DNA of 55,858 bases from contig DASYUT010000346.1 of NCBI GenBank assembly GCA_036000965.1, positions 1-55,858 of the forward strand. The letters are read 5' to 3'. Positions within the stretch are counted from its first letter, which is position 1; each line of letters opens with the position of its first letter. The position numbers were made by a program, and so were the translations under genes. A model generated the notes under the pieces. The model had not been told where the DNA came from, searched no databases, and saw only the letters and a program-made list of their open reading frames with translations. Positions 1 through 8,120 of this stretch are shown here, one piece after another. This stretch comes from Actinomycetes bacterium (GTDB lineage Bacteria; Actinomycetota; CALGFH01).

Positions 1-70
1 CGGCTGGCCACCTGGCGTCGCCGCCGGACGGGCGAGAGGGCGGAGGAATTGACATTTACCGTGTGGGCGG

Positions 71-670
71 GTGCCGCGACGAGTGCCGCGGCGGCCGCCG
101 CGGCGCCTGCAATGGCTGAAGCTCCTGCTGCTGCTCCTGCCAGTGCTGCTGATCGGCCTGGTGCGCATGATCGTAACCGGTCGGGCGCGGGAGGTCATGG
201 CACGCCAGCAGCGGGCGGTCAGCCTGTACCGCCAGCTCAGCGGCAAGGACCCGCGGGTCGCGGAGGCGGAGGTGCGGCGGATCACGGACCAGCTCAGGGC
301 GATCGACGAGCGGGTCAGACCCCAGGGCGACCGGTCCGGGACGGCAGGCGCGGCCGACCGGGCCGAACTGGAGGCCGCTGCCGGCGCGCTGCTGGCCTAC
401 CACCTTCGTAGCCGCCAAACCGACGATGTGCTGCTGGGCGAGACCCAGGCTGCCTGGGTGGAGGTCGAGGCCCTCAGGCAGGAGCAGCAGGAGCGTCTGC
501 TGCTGCAGGTCGGGCGTGGCAAGCAAGCGGTGCGGGCGGAGATCAGTCGCCAGCAGCGTGCCGGACTCCACCGCCAGACGCAGGCGGCGATGGACCGCTA
601 CCTTGCGGGCTGGCGTCGCTGGTTTGACTGGCATACCGAGCAGGACGGCTGGCCGGGCCGTGACGACTGA
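71..670 (+). CDS. Membrane-anchored coiled-coil protein of unknown function
   Basis: A 199-aa protein starting at GTG 71. An Arg-rich N-terminus (residues 1-13) precedes one strongly hydrophobic segment at about 16-34. The rest is charged, Ala/Gln/Arg/Glu-rich and probably helical or coiled-coil, with many QQ and RQ pairs, which suggests a type II single-pass protein with a cytoplasmic N-terminus and helical domain. An in-frame stop at 50-52 limits upstream extension, and a purine-rich GGAGGAA lies at about 42-48, rather far from the start; GTG 83 is an alternative. I recognise no family. It lies beside decayed mobile-element genes, so it may belong to the accessory region. That it is a real gene is moderately supported by composition and uninterrupted length. 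Confidence 0.5.
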   Translation: MPRRVPRRPPRRLQWLKLLLLLLPVLLIGLVRMIVTGRAREVMARQQRAVSLYRQLSGKDPRVAEAEVRRITDQLRAIDERVRPQGDRSGTAGAADRAELEAAAGALLAYHLRSRQTDDVLLGETQAAWVEVEALRQEQQERLLLQVGRGKQAVRAEISRQQRAGLHRQTQAAMDRYLAGWRRWFDWHTEQDGWPGRDD

Positions 671-725
671 CGCAGGGTTGTGGCGAGGAGGGTCGAACCG
701 ATGACGTCGGGGTGGTCGCGATCCG

Positions 726-960
726 GTGGCTGGAAGTCCTTCAACGCGTGGAAACGCTGGTACCTGCAGGAGACGGACCGCGTCGACCCGCCAGGACGGC
801 AAGGTCCGCTACGCCAAACGCCGAGAGACCGTCGAGCCAGTCTTCGGCCAGATCAAAGAGCAGCAGGGCGCCCGCAGGTTCCTGCGGATCGCCTTCGTCG
901 TGGCCGTCCGGAGTGAACTCGACGCCCGGCCGCCCGTCGCGCTTGCTGGATGGCAGTCGA
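726..960 (+). pseudogene. Transposase C-terminal remnant (DDE type, IS1182-like)
   Basis: One reading frame here encodes KVRYAKRRETVEPVFGQIKE followed by an RRFL-like segment. The TVEPVFGQIKE signature, with the basic run before it, is the characteristic C-terminal block around the last catalytic Glu of DDE transposases of the IS1182 and related groups. Only about 40 residues match. The sequence before about 790 and after about 890 reads as low-complexity non-homologous peptide, and no terminal inverted repeats are evident. This is a decayed insertion-sequence fragment, not a functional transposase. The flanking stretch to 1202 holds no other gene I can support. Confidence 0.6.
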
Positions 961-1202
961 GTCACCGGCCAGGTTTGCCAATCCCGCCTCCGGATAGGTC
1001 TTCGGGTGGTACGCGGTCCGCGAACTGCGGGAGAAGAGATGGGGAGAACACAGTGAGGTCCACTTTGGCTGGAACCCCCAGATGTGCCGTCGCGGAGGGC
1101 TCACTGCTGCATTGCCCGCATCGAGCGAACGCCGACCGATGAGGGCCTCGGCGCCGACCCTCTGAACCCTCAGAACGATCGAGCGACTGCAAGGAGGCCG
1201 AG

Positions 1203-1796
1203 ATGCGCAGGGTGATCGTGCAAGAGTGGATGGCCCTTGACGGGGTCGTGCAGGCGCCCGGCGCCGCCGACGAGGACACGACCGGCGGCTTCGAGCACGG
1301 CGGCTGGCACCTGCGCTACTTCGACGACCTCTCGCAGAAGTGGGTGGTCGAGACCTTGACCGGGGCGGGCGGCTTTTTGCTCGGGCGCCGCACCTACGAG
1401 GGCTTCGCGGCCCACTGGCCGAACGCGTCCGAGGAGGAGCAGGTCGTCGCCGAACCGCTGAACACCAAGCCCAAGTATGTGGCGTCAAGGACGCTCACCG
1501 AGCCGCTCGAGTGGCAGAACTCGACGGTGCTCCGGGGCGACGTCGCCAAGGCCGTGGTCGCGCTGAAGCAGGAGGACGGCGACGATCTGCTGGTAATCGG
1601 CAGCAGCGAGTTGGTGCAGACGCTGATCGAGCACGACCTGGTCGACGAGTTCCGGGTGATGATCGACCCGCTCGTGGTGGGCGGCGGCAAGCGCATCTTC
1701 CGCGATGATGGTGCGCTCAGGCCGCTGCGGCTCCTCGACAGCAAGGTGACGACTACCGGCGCGATTCTCGCGACCTACGCACCGGCCGAGGCCTGA
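1203..1796 (+). CDS. Dihydrofolate reductase family protein (RibD C-terminal-like)
   Basis: A 197-aa single-domain protein of the DHFR/RibD C-terminal superfamily. Hallmarks are an N-terminal strand followed by the substrate-loop text SLDG-like 'MALDGVVQAPG', the 'GGFLLGRRTYEGF' segment (about 58-70), 'LLVIGSSELVQTLIEHDLVDEF' split around residue 140, and 'DPLVVGGGKRIF' near 165-176. In this family these positions form an NADPH-binding fold, but most single-domain members have no assigned substrate and are not folate enzymes. An AAGGAGG ribosome binding site precedes ATG 1203 by about 7 nt. A second member of the same family lies 350 bp downstream, on the same strand but divergent in sequence. 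Family assignment is secure; function is unknown. Confidence 0.88.
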   Translation: MRRVIVQEWMALDGVVQAPGAADEDTTGGFEHGGWHLRYFDDLSQKWVVETLTGAGGFLLGRRTYEGFAAHWPNASEEEQVVAEPLNTKPKYVASRTLTEPLEWQNSTVLRGDVAKAVVALKQEDGDDLLVIGSSELVQTLIEHDLVDEFRVMIDPLVVGGGKRIFRDDGALRPLRLLDSKVTTTGAILATYAPAEA

Positions 1797-2149
1797 CCTC
1801 GCCGGCGTCACCGCGACGACCCCTGCGCTGCGATCGGCACCTGGTGGCAGCGTGGAGGGCGAGGCCCGTCCTCGGAGACCACGTGCCTCGTTGGCAAGCC
1901 GCCGGAGGCGGCGCGGCAGCCGGCGTGACCGCTTCCGTGCGAGGGAGAATGGGGTGGTCGACGACCCTGCGGAGCTGACGGATAGGGGCGATGTCCTGTG
2001 ACGATGGCTGACCGCTGTTCGCCATTGTTGTCCGCTGGCATCGGGTCACTGTGGCCCCAAGGTGGCCCCGGCTGGTTCCGGTCCCGTCCGGTTGCGGACG
2101 CCACTTGGCGCCGTGATCCTCCACCCGTGGCCCTCAAGGGAGGCTCACC
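1797..2149. other. Intergenic stretch without a gene
   Basis: About 350 bp between the two dihydrofolate-reductase-like genes. I find no convincing ORF. A short perfect hairpin (GCCGCC-GGA-GGCGGC, 1898-1912) lies about 100 bp after the upstream gene and could help termination, but it lacks a T-tract. A short direct repeat of GTGGCCCC occurs around 2050-2068. An AGGGAGG-like ribosome binding site precedes the next ATG at 2150. Confidence 0.5.
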
Positions 2150-2710
2150 ATGGCCAAGCTGATCTATTCGGCGATCACGTCGCTCGACGGCTACATAGCG
2201 GACGAGGACGGCGACTTCGACTGGGCTGCGCCGGACGAGGAGGTGCACACCTTCGTCAACGACCTCGAGCGGCCGGTCGGCACCTACCTCTACGGGCGCC
2301 GGATGTACGAGGTAATGGTCGGCTGGGAGACCGCGCATACTGTCGCCGACCAGCCGCCCTTCATGCAGGACTTCGCGGAGATATGGCAGGCGGCCGACAA
2401 GATCGTGTACTCCAGGACGCTGGAGACGGTATCCAGCGCCAGGACGCGGATCGAGCGAGACTTCGACCCTGAAGCGGTCCGGCAGATGAAAGCGCAAGCG
2501 GGACGTGACATCACCGTGGGCGGTCCCGACCTCGCCGCCCAGGCGATCAAGGCCGGGTTGGTCGACGAGTTCCACCTGTTCTTCGTGCCCATCGTGGTGG
2601 GAGGCGGCAACCAGTCCCTCCCCAACAATGTCCGCCTGAAGCTCGAACTGCTGGACGAACGCCGTTTCGGCGACGGCGTGGTTCACCTCCGCTACCGCAC
2701 CAGGATGTGA
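2150..2710 (+). CDS. Dihydrofolate reductase family protein (RibD C-terminal-like), second copy
   Basis: A 186-aa protein of the same superfamily as the gene at 1203, but of a distinct subgroup. It begins 'KLIYSAITSLDGYIADEDG' with the classic SLDGYIA substrate loop (about 10-16), then 'TYLYGRRMYEVMVGWE' (about 46-61), 'DITVGGPDLAAQAIKAGLVDE' (about 122-142) and 'VPIVVGGGNQSLP' (about 148-160). The order and spacing match full-length single-domain members. ATG 2150 follows a GGGAGG sequence. It is NADPH-dependent by family expectation; the substrate is unknown. The low identity to the upstream copy suggests separate acquisition and not recent duplication. Confidence 0.9.
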   Translation: MAKLIYSAITSLDGYIADEDGDFDWAAPDEEVHTFVNDLERPVGTYLYGRRMYEVMVGWETAHTVADQPPFMQDFAEIWQAADKIVYSRTLETVSSARTRIERDFDPEAVRQMKAQAGRDITVGGPDLAAQAIKAGLVDEFHLFFVPIVVGGGNQSLPNNVRLKLELLDERRFGDGVVHLRYRTRM

Positions 2711-2732
2711 GGAGACGGCGACGCTGCCCGGA

Positions 2733-2768
2733 CGTCCAGCTCGCCCTGACACCTGGGCGAGCTGGACG
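2733..2768 (+). terminator. Strong hairpin downstream of the second reductase gene
   Basis: A perfect 14-bp stem (2733-2746 pairing with 2755-2768, beginning CGTCCAGC) with an 8-nt loop starts 22 bp after the stop of the reductase gene. There is no T-run after it, as is common in high-GC actinobacteria. Position and stem quality support a transcription terminator. Confidence 0.75.
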
Positions 2769-2842
2769 CTTCAGCGACGGGATCACCTGCTGTGAAGGGT
2801 GAGGTCCGTTGCCCGGTTCCCGTCGTGTCGCTGCCGGCCGGA

Positions 2843-2861
2843 GGGCGGCCGAAGGCCGCCC
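2843..2861. terminator. Second GC hairpin
   Basis: GGGCGGCC and GGCCGCCC separated by GAA form an 8-bp stem with a 3-nt loop. It lies about 75 bp after the first hairpin in an otherwise gene-free stretch (2769-3045) where I see no other feature. It may be a backup terminator, or simply a GC-rich palindrome. Confidence 0.4.
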
Positions 2862-3045
2862 GCAGGCCCGGCCTTGAGGTGGAAGAGAAAGTACTCACAG
2901 CCAGCTCAACGACACGGTGTGTTGGCTCGGGTGATGCTTGATAGGTCGGTCTCACCTGCTGGTTTCCACTGTCTCGGCTGAGCTTTGACAGGTCCGGCCT
3001 GGCGTTGTCTGCTCGACAGTGGCCCGATGTGCTCGTCAGTGGCGT

Positions 3046-3611
3046 TCACCGGATCACACGACCGCGCAGGATGATCCGGGAAGGCGCGTCGAGTATCGCC
3101 AGGTCTCGGCGGGGATCGTTGGCATAGGCAACCACATCCGCCGGAGCGCCCTCCTCAAGCTCAGGCAGCCCGAGCCACCGCCGGGCAGCCCACGACCCGC
3201 CGCCTAGCGCCGCCTCGGCCGACAACTCGTGGTACCAGCGGGCGCGGACCTGCCCGCGGCGAGTCAGCAGCACCACCGCCTCGGCCACCCCCTCGATATC
3301 CACGCCCAACGCGGCCCAGTCAATGTCCCGCCACTGGCGCAGCTCCACCGCCAGATCGACCAGGAACACCAGCTCCCGCGGCGTGCGGTCAGGATGGCCG
3401 GTGAGCAGGTCGTAGACCGCCCGCCCGTCCGGCTGGCGGACCTTGGGATGCAGCAGCGGGCCGGGCCGACCACCAGCAGACTCCCCGGGCTGGGCAGGGT
3501 CGCGGCTAGGGGCTGGTCGACCAGCAGGCCCAGGGAGCAGTCAGCGACTGCGCCGGGGGTCAGCTCCGCGCCGACGCTGTTGGGGCCAAGCCGCCGCACC
3601 CGTGGTCGCAC
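3046..3611 (-). pseudogene. Mosaic ORF with an amidohydrolase C-terminal tail
   Basis: Read on the minus strand, the last 55 or so residues (about 3049-3215), with 'ALGGGSWAARRWLGLPELEE', 'GAPADVVAY' and a final 'RIILRGRVIR', match the C-terminal end of composite-domain amidohydrolases (imidazolonepropionase/metal-dependent hydrolase type). The preceding sequence in the same frame ('DLLTGHPDRTPRELVFLVDL' and onward) does not look like amidohydrolase and I do not recognise it. Further upstream the coding signal appears to move to another frame near 3450. No metal-binding HxH motif is present. I read this as a truncated, rearranged gene remnant. The join between the two parts is inferred. Confidence 0.4.
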
Positions 3612-3810
3612 GTCCGCCCTTCCTTCTCGGCCGGACTGCCCAAGGCCACCAGCGTATGTGCATCGCCATCAGGCGACCGCAACCAAGGGTCATGCGCCCT
3701 TACTGTGATGAGTCGAGCATGATCTGCGCTACTACTTCAGGTCTTTCCCAATGTGGGATGCGACCTGTCACGCCACCGGCACCGCCAAACCACCAGGCGA
3801 AGCGCCGAGA

Positions 3811-4330
3811 TCAGCGCTCCGCACGGTAGCGCACCAACTCCTCGGCCAGACCCTCCGCAGCCCGGAACGCCACCGATTGGCCTTTGAACAGCCCCGACCG
3901 GGCAAGCGAGCCCACCTGGACCTGCGCTGACGTGACCGTCTCGGCGGCGCCGTCCTTGCCGGGCTGCCGGTAGGCGATCACCGGTGCGTACAGCGGGAAC
4001 ACCAGCCATCCCCCGGTCTCCTCGCAGGTCACCGACTCGACATCGGCCCAACGGATCGTCTTGGTGGTCGGAAACATGCGGCAGACGATGCCCTCCGGCG
4101 TCGCGACAAGCCCCATTCGCAGCGCCACCACAGGGCCTGCGAGGCCGAAGACGACCCCCAGAAGTGGATACATGACCCACGGCGACCGCATCGAGTTCCG
4201 CGCGCCCCACGGTCAACATCGAGTACCCGATGAGCGCCCAGGGCAGCAGCAAGACGACGATGACGCCGTTCCACAGCCAGGACCGCCAGACGCGCTTGCG
4301 ACGCCGCACCTGCGAGCCGGGGGTCTCCAT
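3811..4330 (-). pseudogene. PH-domain membrane protein split by a frameshift
   Basis: The gene starts at ATG 4330 with METPGSQVRRRKR and a first membrane segment (about residues 17-38 of the first frame). That frame becomes meaningless after about 4190. A second frame opens at an overlapping ATG (4191) and continues with a second membrane segment, then a soluble domain reading 'GLVATPEGIVCRMFPTTKTI' and 'RWADVESVTCEE', typical of bacterial PH domains (two TM helices followed by a PH fold). The two pieces together give a normal-length protein of about 170 aa. Either a one-base frameshift split it, a sequencing error is present, or two coupled ORFs exist. A frameshift is most likely. Confidence 0.55.
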
Positions 4331-4474
4331 GCCCCTAGTATCAGCACCTGGCGTCACGATGGTGCGAGGATGTCCGGATCCTGCCGGAGAACTGCCGGGG
4401 TTGGTACCAAGACGACCCGTGCGCGAGACGCTCCCTGCGGGGCCGTCACCGTAACGCCCGAGATTCTGTGGGTG

Positions 4475-5017
4475 TCAACGCGCTGTTGGGGCGTCCAGGC
4501 GCCGGTTGATCTGGGCGGCAACCTCACGCGCCCGCTCCGGGGTCAGCGACGGCGGCAGGCTGCGCAGCAGGCCGGGCAGGCGGCGGGCGGGCACCACGCG
4601 CCGGCCACCGGCGGCCAGGGCCAGCAGGCCGCGGACTGGCAGGGGCAGGCCGGGCAGGGCACCGGCCAGCCAGCCCAGCGGCAAGGACGGCGGCCACGCG
4701 CAGGGGCAGGGTGCGGGCCCAGGCGGCGTGCTCGCGGTCGCGGCGGCGGCGGTACTGGGCCTCAGCGGAGGCGCCCGGGGTCCCTTCCGGCCGGCGGCGG
4801 CGCCGGGCCGGCGCGGTCCTGGGCGCGGGCGGGCTGGCGGGCGCGGGGCCACGCTGGGACGCGGCGGTCGCTGTCGGAGGGCTCGCCGTGCAGGTGGGCC
4901 AGGATCGCCGCGACGTCGGCCTGGCCGAGGGGGGTGGACCGACACCCCTGGGGTGTCGTCGTCCTCCCACGGCAGCGGGAACGCCTCCCGGTCGGGGTCG
5001 GGGTGGGGGCTGGCCAT
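4475..5017 (-). pseudogene. Frame-shifted small gene next to the relaxase
   Basis: A clear start (ATG 5017, preceded by AAGGAG at a spacing of 6) begins 'MASPHPDPDREAFPLPWEDD'. Plausible protein then seems to move between frames: 'ADVAAILAHLHGEPSDSD' in one, 'ASAEAQYRRRRDREHAAW' with a hydrophobic run in a second, and 'TPERAREVAAQINRRLDA' at the end in the original frame. The formally open 180-aa ORF is therefore mostly Pro/Arg-rich out-of-frame text in its middle. I infer a former single gene with at least two frameshifts. It lies 24 bp downstream of the relaxase remnant on the same strand, so both probably came with the same conjugative element. Function unknown. Confidence 0.4.
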
Positions 5018-5040
5018 CGGGGGCTCCTTCGGGGTAGTGG

Positions 5041-6309
5041 CTAGCCGGCGGCCCGCTCCGGACCCTGCCGGCCTGACCGCGCGTCCCGCTCGTGGGGGCG
5101 CGCCGGGCGGTGCTGCTGGTGGGTGGCCTGGTGCTCGCCGGTGGCCTGCTGCTCGCGGGTGGGCTGGTGCTGGCGGGCGCGGTCGGCGACGCGCTGCTTG
5201 TGGTGGACCCGCTCGACCGCGGCCCGGGCGCGCTGCCAGTCGGCCCGCTGCGCAGGGTCGTGGGGCTGCGGCCCAAGCGCCTGGTCGGGGTCGGTGATGC
5301 CCCAGACCGCGCGGTACTCGGTGACCGCGGCGGCGCCGTGACGCCAGGCCCGCTTGCCCCTGGTTGATGCTGGCACCGGGCCGAGCACGTCTCGCAGGTA
5401 GCCGGGGCGGTCGGCGTCGATCGCCTCGTGGGCCACGCCGGTGGCGCGCCGCTGCCACGCCAGCGCCCGGGTGACCTGCCGGTAGGCGGGCCGAGGGGGC
5501 GTTGGCGTCCAGCCAGCCGGCGCGCTGCTGCTGCTGCTGGGCGCGCAGCTCCTGCTCACGGTCCACCGCCCGGTTGGCCTGCTGCTCGGCGACCACGATG
5601 GCGCCTGCCTGGGCGGCGGTCCGCTCGTCGGCGCCGTGACCACGCCAGCGGAGCATGTTGTGGTGCTGCGGGCTGGCGGGCTGCTTGGCGCGGGCGGCGG
5701 CCAGGGCGGCCTCGGCCTGCTCCCGGCGGGCGGTCGCCCGCGCCAGCTCCCTGGCGCGGTCCCGGGGGGCCTGCCCGAGTTCGGCGCGGAGCCGGTTGCG
5801 CTCGGCACGCAGCTCCGCGGTAGAGAGCTGGAGCAGGTCGGGGGTGCTCGGCGTGTCGATCGCCAGCGTCTCCCCGCCGGCCCTGCTCAGCGCGCGGGCG
5901 AGCTGCTCGCAGCCGTCGCCCGGGTCGGTGTCGGGCAGGTCCAGCTCGGCCGCCTCCACCAGCCCCGCGTGATGGGCCTCAAGGACCGCCCCGCCGACCC
6001 GGCTGTCGCCGAGGCCGTAGAGGAGCGACACGCTCTTGGTCGGGCGTAGCACCACGTCGAACGCCGGCACTGCCCGCTTGCCGTGGGCGCGGCCCAGCAG
6101 CTCCCCGGTCTGCGGGTGGCGGCCCTCGAAGATCCGCCGGAACCCCTCCACCGACGCCTCGCCGCGCTGGCCCAGCGCGACCGCACCACCGCCATACCAC
6201 CGGCCCGGGGACTCGCCGTGGCCGACAGGTACTCCTCGTGGCTGCCGGCGATGTCGCGGACGTAGTAGTCCTCCCAGCCCGCCGAGAGCTTCGCCACGTC
6301 CGCGACCAC
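5041..6309 (-). pseudogene. MobF/TrwC-type conjugative relaxase, broken and internally deleted
   Basis: N-terminal relaxase text is spread over frames. 'VAKLSAGWEDYYVRDIAGS' begins near 6309. After a frameshift at about 6235 comes 'GHGESPGRWYGGGA', then 'RIFEGRHPQTGELLG' and 'AFDVVLRPTKSVSLLYGLGD' (TrwC N-terminal signature, including the PTKSVSLLYG block). From about 5960 it jumps directly to a helical C-terminal region and then to a third frame ending in 'RGKRAWRHGAAAVTEYRAVW', typical of actinobacterial relaxase tails. The catalytic His triad and the RecD-like helicase domain, which make intact members well over 1000 aa, are missing. It cannot function as a relaxase. It marks a former conjugative or mobilisable element. 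Confidence 0.75.
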
Positions 6310-6621
6310 CCTGCCGCTCCCTTGCTCGCCTTGCTGGGCGCGAGCGAACGCACCCCTGGTGCATTGCTCTCCTGCTTGAAAATGCAGTGTAGCAAATGAG
6401 GGGGTGAGCGGGCGGATATGCGGTGAGGTTCTGACAATGAAGTGGTGAGTTTGAGAGATGTCAAGAGTAGGAAATGGGTTTGCGGTGGGGTGAGTGAGCG
6501 AGGCTGACGGGATGAGGGTGCTCAAGATAGTGGAGGCTGCTGAGCCGTGAGCCGTCTACCTGCTGTGATGATACTCACGCTTCGCTCGGTCAGCTCCTCG
6601 AGATATGCTGTACTGGCGAGC
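6310..6621. other. Less GC-rich gene-free stretch upstream of the relaxase remnant
   Basis: This stretch is visibly less GC-rich than the rest of the window and G-rich on the plus strand in places ('gagtttgagagatg', 'gtggggtgagtgagcg'). No ORF is credible. Its different base composition and its position between the relaxase remnant and the tRNA scar suggest remaining mobile-element DNA. Confidence 0.4.
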
Positions 6622-6641
6622 GTTGACACTTAAGTGTCAAC
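6622..6641. promoter_or_regulatory. Perfect 20-bp palindrome, possible operator
   Basis: GTTGACACTTAAGTGTCAAC is a perfect two-fold palindrome without spacer. It contains TTGACA on both strands. It lies about 100 bp before the tRNA-like fragment and 255 bp before the antitoxin gene. It could be a dimer-binding operator or a replication/partition site of the lost element. No adjacent gene clearly uses it. Confidence 0.5.
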
Positions 6642-6742
6642 CGCGAGTCCGGTCCAGAGAGGGCGTTGACGACACCCTAACTGTGCGATTCATGCTCGCC
6701 GCTGAGCAGCGTTTTCCCTGCATAGCATTGCGCTAATTGGTA

Positions 6743-6792
6743 GCTGCTTTGCAAGCAGGGGGTCGTGGGTTCAAGCCCCATCATCTCCACCA
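6743..6792 (+). other. 3' half of a tRNA-Ala(UGC)-like gene, probable attachment-site scar
   Basis: The anticodon loop TTTGCAA (6748-6754, anticodon TGC), a 4/5-paired anticodon stem (G6743 opposes G6759), a 5-nt variable loop, a T-arm (stem GTGGG/CCCAT around TTCAAGC), a 3' acceptor strand CATCTCC (6782-6788), discriminator A and encoded CCA (6790-6792) are all present. The D-arm is shortened and no matching 5' acceptor strand (GGAGATG) is found upstream. This is therefore a tRNA 3' fragment, as left by integration of an element into a tRNA gene. It abuts the relaxase remnant, consistent with an att site. No integrase gene remains in the window. Confidence 0.65.
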
Positions 6793-6859
6793 TAGCGTCT
6801 GACCTGCACATTCTTAACGCGAGTTTGGACAGCATACGAACACCGAGACCGACTAGCGG

Positions 6860-6888
6860 TTGAGGGACGCGTCGGATCAGACTAGAAT
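6860..6888 (+). promoter_or_regulatory. Promoter of the toxin-antitoxin operon
   Basis: TTGAGG (6860-6865) and TAGAAT (6883-6888) are separated by exactly 17 bp and resemble a sigma-70-type promoter. The predicted transcription start falls at about 6894-6896, immediately before ATG 6897, so the mRNA would be leaderless or nearly so. This fits the lack of a convincing ribosome binding site. Confidence 0.6.
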
Positions 6889-6896
6889 CCTGGTCT

Positions 6897-7187
6897 ATGA
6901 AGACTGCTCCGCTCGCAGACGTGAAAGCCCACCTCTCGGCCCTCGTGGACGAGGTGGTTCGGACCCATGAGCAGGTCACGATCACTCGTAATGGTGAGCC
7001 GGTCGCGATCGTCCTCGCCCTTGAGGACTATGAGTCGCTGCTCGAGACGCTCTCCCTGCTCGACGACCAAGTGGGCCGCGACCGTCTCGCCGAGGCCGAC
7101 GCGGCTGTCTCCCGAGGCGAGTTCGCAACCCGTGATGAGATGGCCGAGATCATGGAGGCCCGCCGCAGGCGTGACACCTCCAAGTGA
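6897..7187 (+). CDS. Antitoxin of the Phd/YefM family
   Basis: A 96-aa protein beginning 'MKTAPLADVKAHLSALVDEV', with 'QVTITRNGEPVAIVLALEDY' at about 26-46. This is the canonical Phd/YefM N-terminal DNA-binding fold (the 'ITRNGKPVAVL' block). The C-terminal half is helical and charged, as expected for the toxin-neutralising region. It is followed at once by a RelE-like toxin. Family antitoxins also repress their own operon as a complex with the toxin. The start is supported by a well-placed promoter just upstream. It lies directly beside the tRNA scar, so it probably arrived with, or helped stabilise, the integrated element. Confidence 0.88.
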   Translation: MKTAPLADVKAHLSALVDEVVRTHEQVTITRNGEPVAIVLALEDYESLLETLSLLDDQVGRDRLAEADAAVSRGEFATRDEMAEIMEARRRRDTSK

Positions 7188-7214
7188 CCGTTCCAAAAGC
7201 CCTACGACCTGCTC

Positions 7215-7472
7215 GTGGCACCACCAGCGAAGCGGGCCTTGGCTGAAGGCTTGCCGACCGCCATCGCGTTCGCCGCGTGGGAGTTTGTTGACGGCCCTCT
7301 TCGCGAAAACCCGCAGAAGGTCGGCCATTCGCTCCGTGCCCCGTTCGCTGGTTGCTGGTCGGCGCGTCGTGGCACCTATCGGGTCCGGTACCGGATCGAT
7401 GAGGAGCGCCACACGGTCATCGTTCTCGACATCATCGGCCGTGCGGACGCCTACCGTCCAGGTCGCGCCTGA
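7215..7472 (+). CDS. RelE/ParE family toxin with a damaged start
   Basis: The toxin body is clear: 'PPAKRALAEGLP', 'GPLRENPQKVGHSLRAPF' and 'GTYRVRYRIDEERHTVIVLD', ending 'IIGRADAYRP'. These are typical RelE-family strands; members act as ribosome-dependent mRNA endonucleases or related toxins. A natural start would be GTG 7184, overlapping the antitoxin stop, reading M-T-V-P-K-P-Y-D-L-L. But one extra base within AAAAGCCC (about 7195-7202) puts that start out of frame. Translation could only begin in frame at GTG 7215, giving 85 aa without the first beta-strand. The toxin is thus probably weakened or inactive, unless the extra base is a sequencing error. Confidence 0.75.
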   Translation: MAPPAKRALAEGLPTAIAFAAWEFVDGPLRENPQKVGHSLRAPFAGCWSARRGTYRVRYRIDEERHTVIVLDIIGRADAYRPGRA

Positions 7473-7769
7473 ACGCTCCAGCACTCCCGGTCGTCTCCGG
7501 AAGGAGACGGCGCAAGCCTTGCAGCGGCAGGTTTCGCGGTGATCAGCACGCGTGGCCGCCACCAGAAGCTCCGACATGCGACGGGCGCGCGGCGGTCAGC
7601 CGTATCGTCGGCCCCTCCACCAGCGGCGTGGTGTTCGTATTGTGGCAACTCAAGATCACCATCGACTCTATCAGGCGTCTGAGCAGCGCTACCGCGGCTG
7701 CCGGGGTTCGGGAAATGTTGACGGGGTCGACCGCTTGCTTTGGTGATGGCGCTTGTCGCCATCTGAGTC
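7473..7769. other. Gene-free stretch after the toxin
   Basis: No ORF on either strand has recognisable homology or a ribosome binding site. Short peptides here read as mixed-frame text. The region is probably decayed mobile-element DNA continuous with the transposase remnant that follows. Confidence 0.4.
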
Positions 7770-8060
7770 CGAGGGTGTCGGCTCAGCTCATGTGAGCAAC
7801 CGCTGGCGTTGTGGTGCGGCCGCTGACAGCCTGCTAGCCCATCGGGGATCGGGCCGGCCAGCCGCGTGCGAGTCTGGGCGACGGTACGGGTGGCGCGCTC
7901 GACCGTGGTGTCGAGGCCGTCCACCAGGCACCACAGCCGGTCGTTGGTGCCGGTCCGGTGAGTAGGCGGCGGTGTTGCCGGGCGATGCGGGCCGCGTCGG
8001 TCATCGCCTGCTCGGCGAGGCAGGCCGGCTGTCGCCGCCGCGACCGTCGTCACGGACGCA
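7770..8060 (-). pseudogene. Transposase remnant (resembling ISNCY-type)
   Basis: On the minus strand one frame gives 'LACLAEQAMTDAARIARQHR' and a second, adjacent frame gives 'LVDGLDTTVERATRTVAQTR' followed by 'TRLAGPIPDG'. Together they recall the helical central segment of certain actinobacterial transposases, where a run ending 'VAQTRxRLAG' precedes the catalytic domain. The match is short, crosses a frameshift, and nothing downstream looks like a DDE core. I call it a decayed fragment with modest confidence; the exact family is uncertain. Confidence 0.35.
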
Positions 8061-8120
8061 GGCGAGCGAGCTGTCAGGCGAAGGGATGGATGTTGCGTTA
8101 CGCAGTTCCACCGCGGCCAA

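Noticed and set aside
49-54. TTGACA at the left edge as a -35 promoter box
   Set aside because: No -10 element is found at 16-18 bp; the hexamer sits just before the first gene by chance.
3229-3829. Overlapping plus-strand ORFs in the amidohydrolase-remnant region
   Set aside because: They read as low-complexity antisense text; the only recognisable homology is on the minus strand.
6677-6985. Minus-strand ORF containing MMGLEPTTPCLQS
   Set aside because: This peptide is the antisense translation of the tRNA-like fragment, a familiar false protein, and the frame also overlaps the antitoxin gene.
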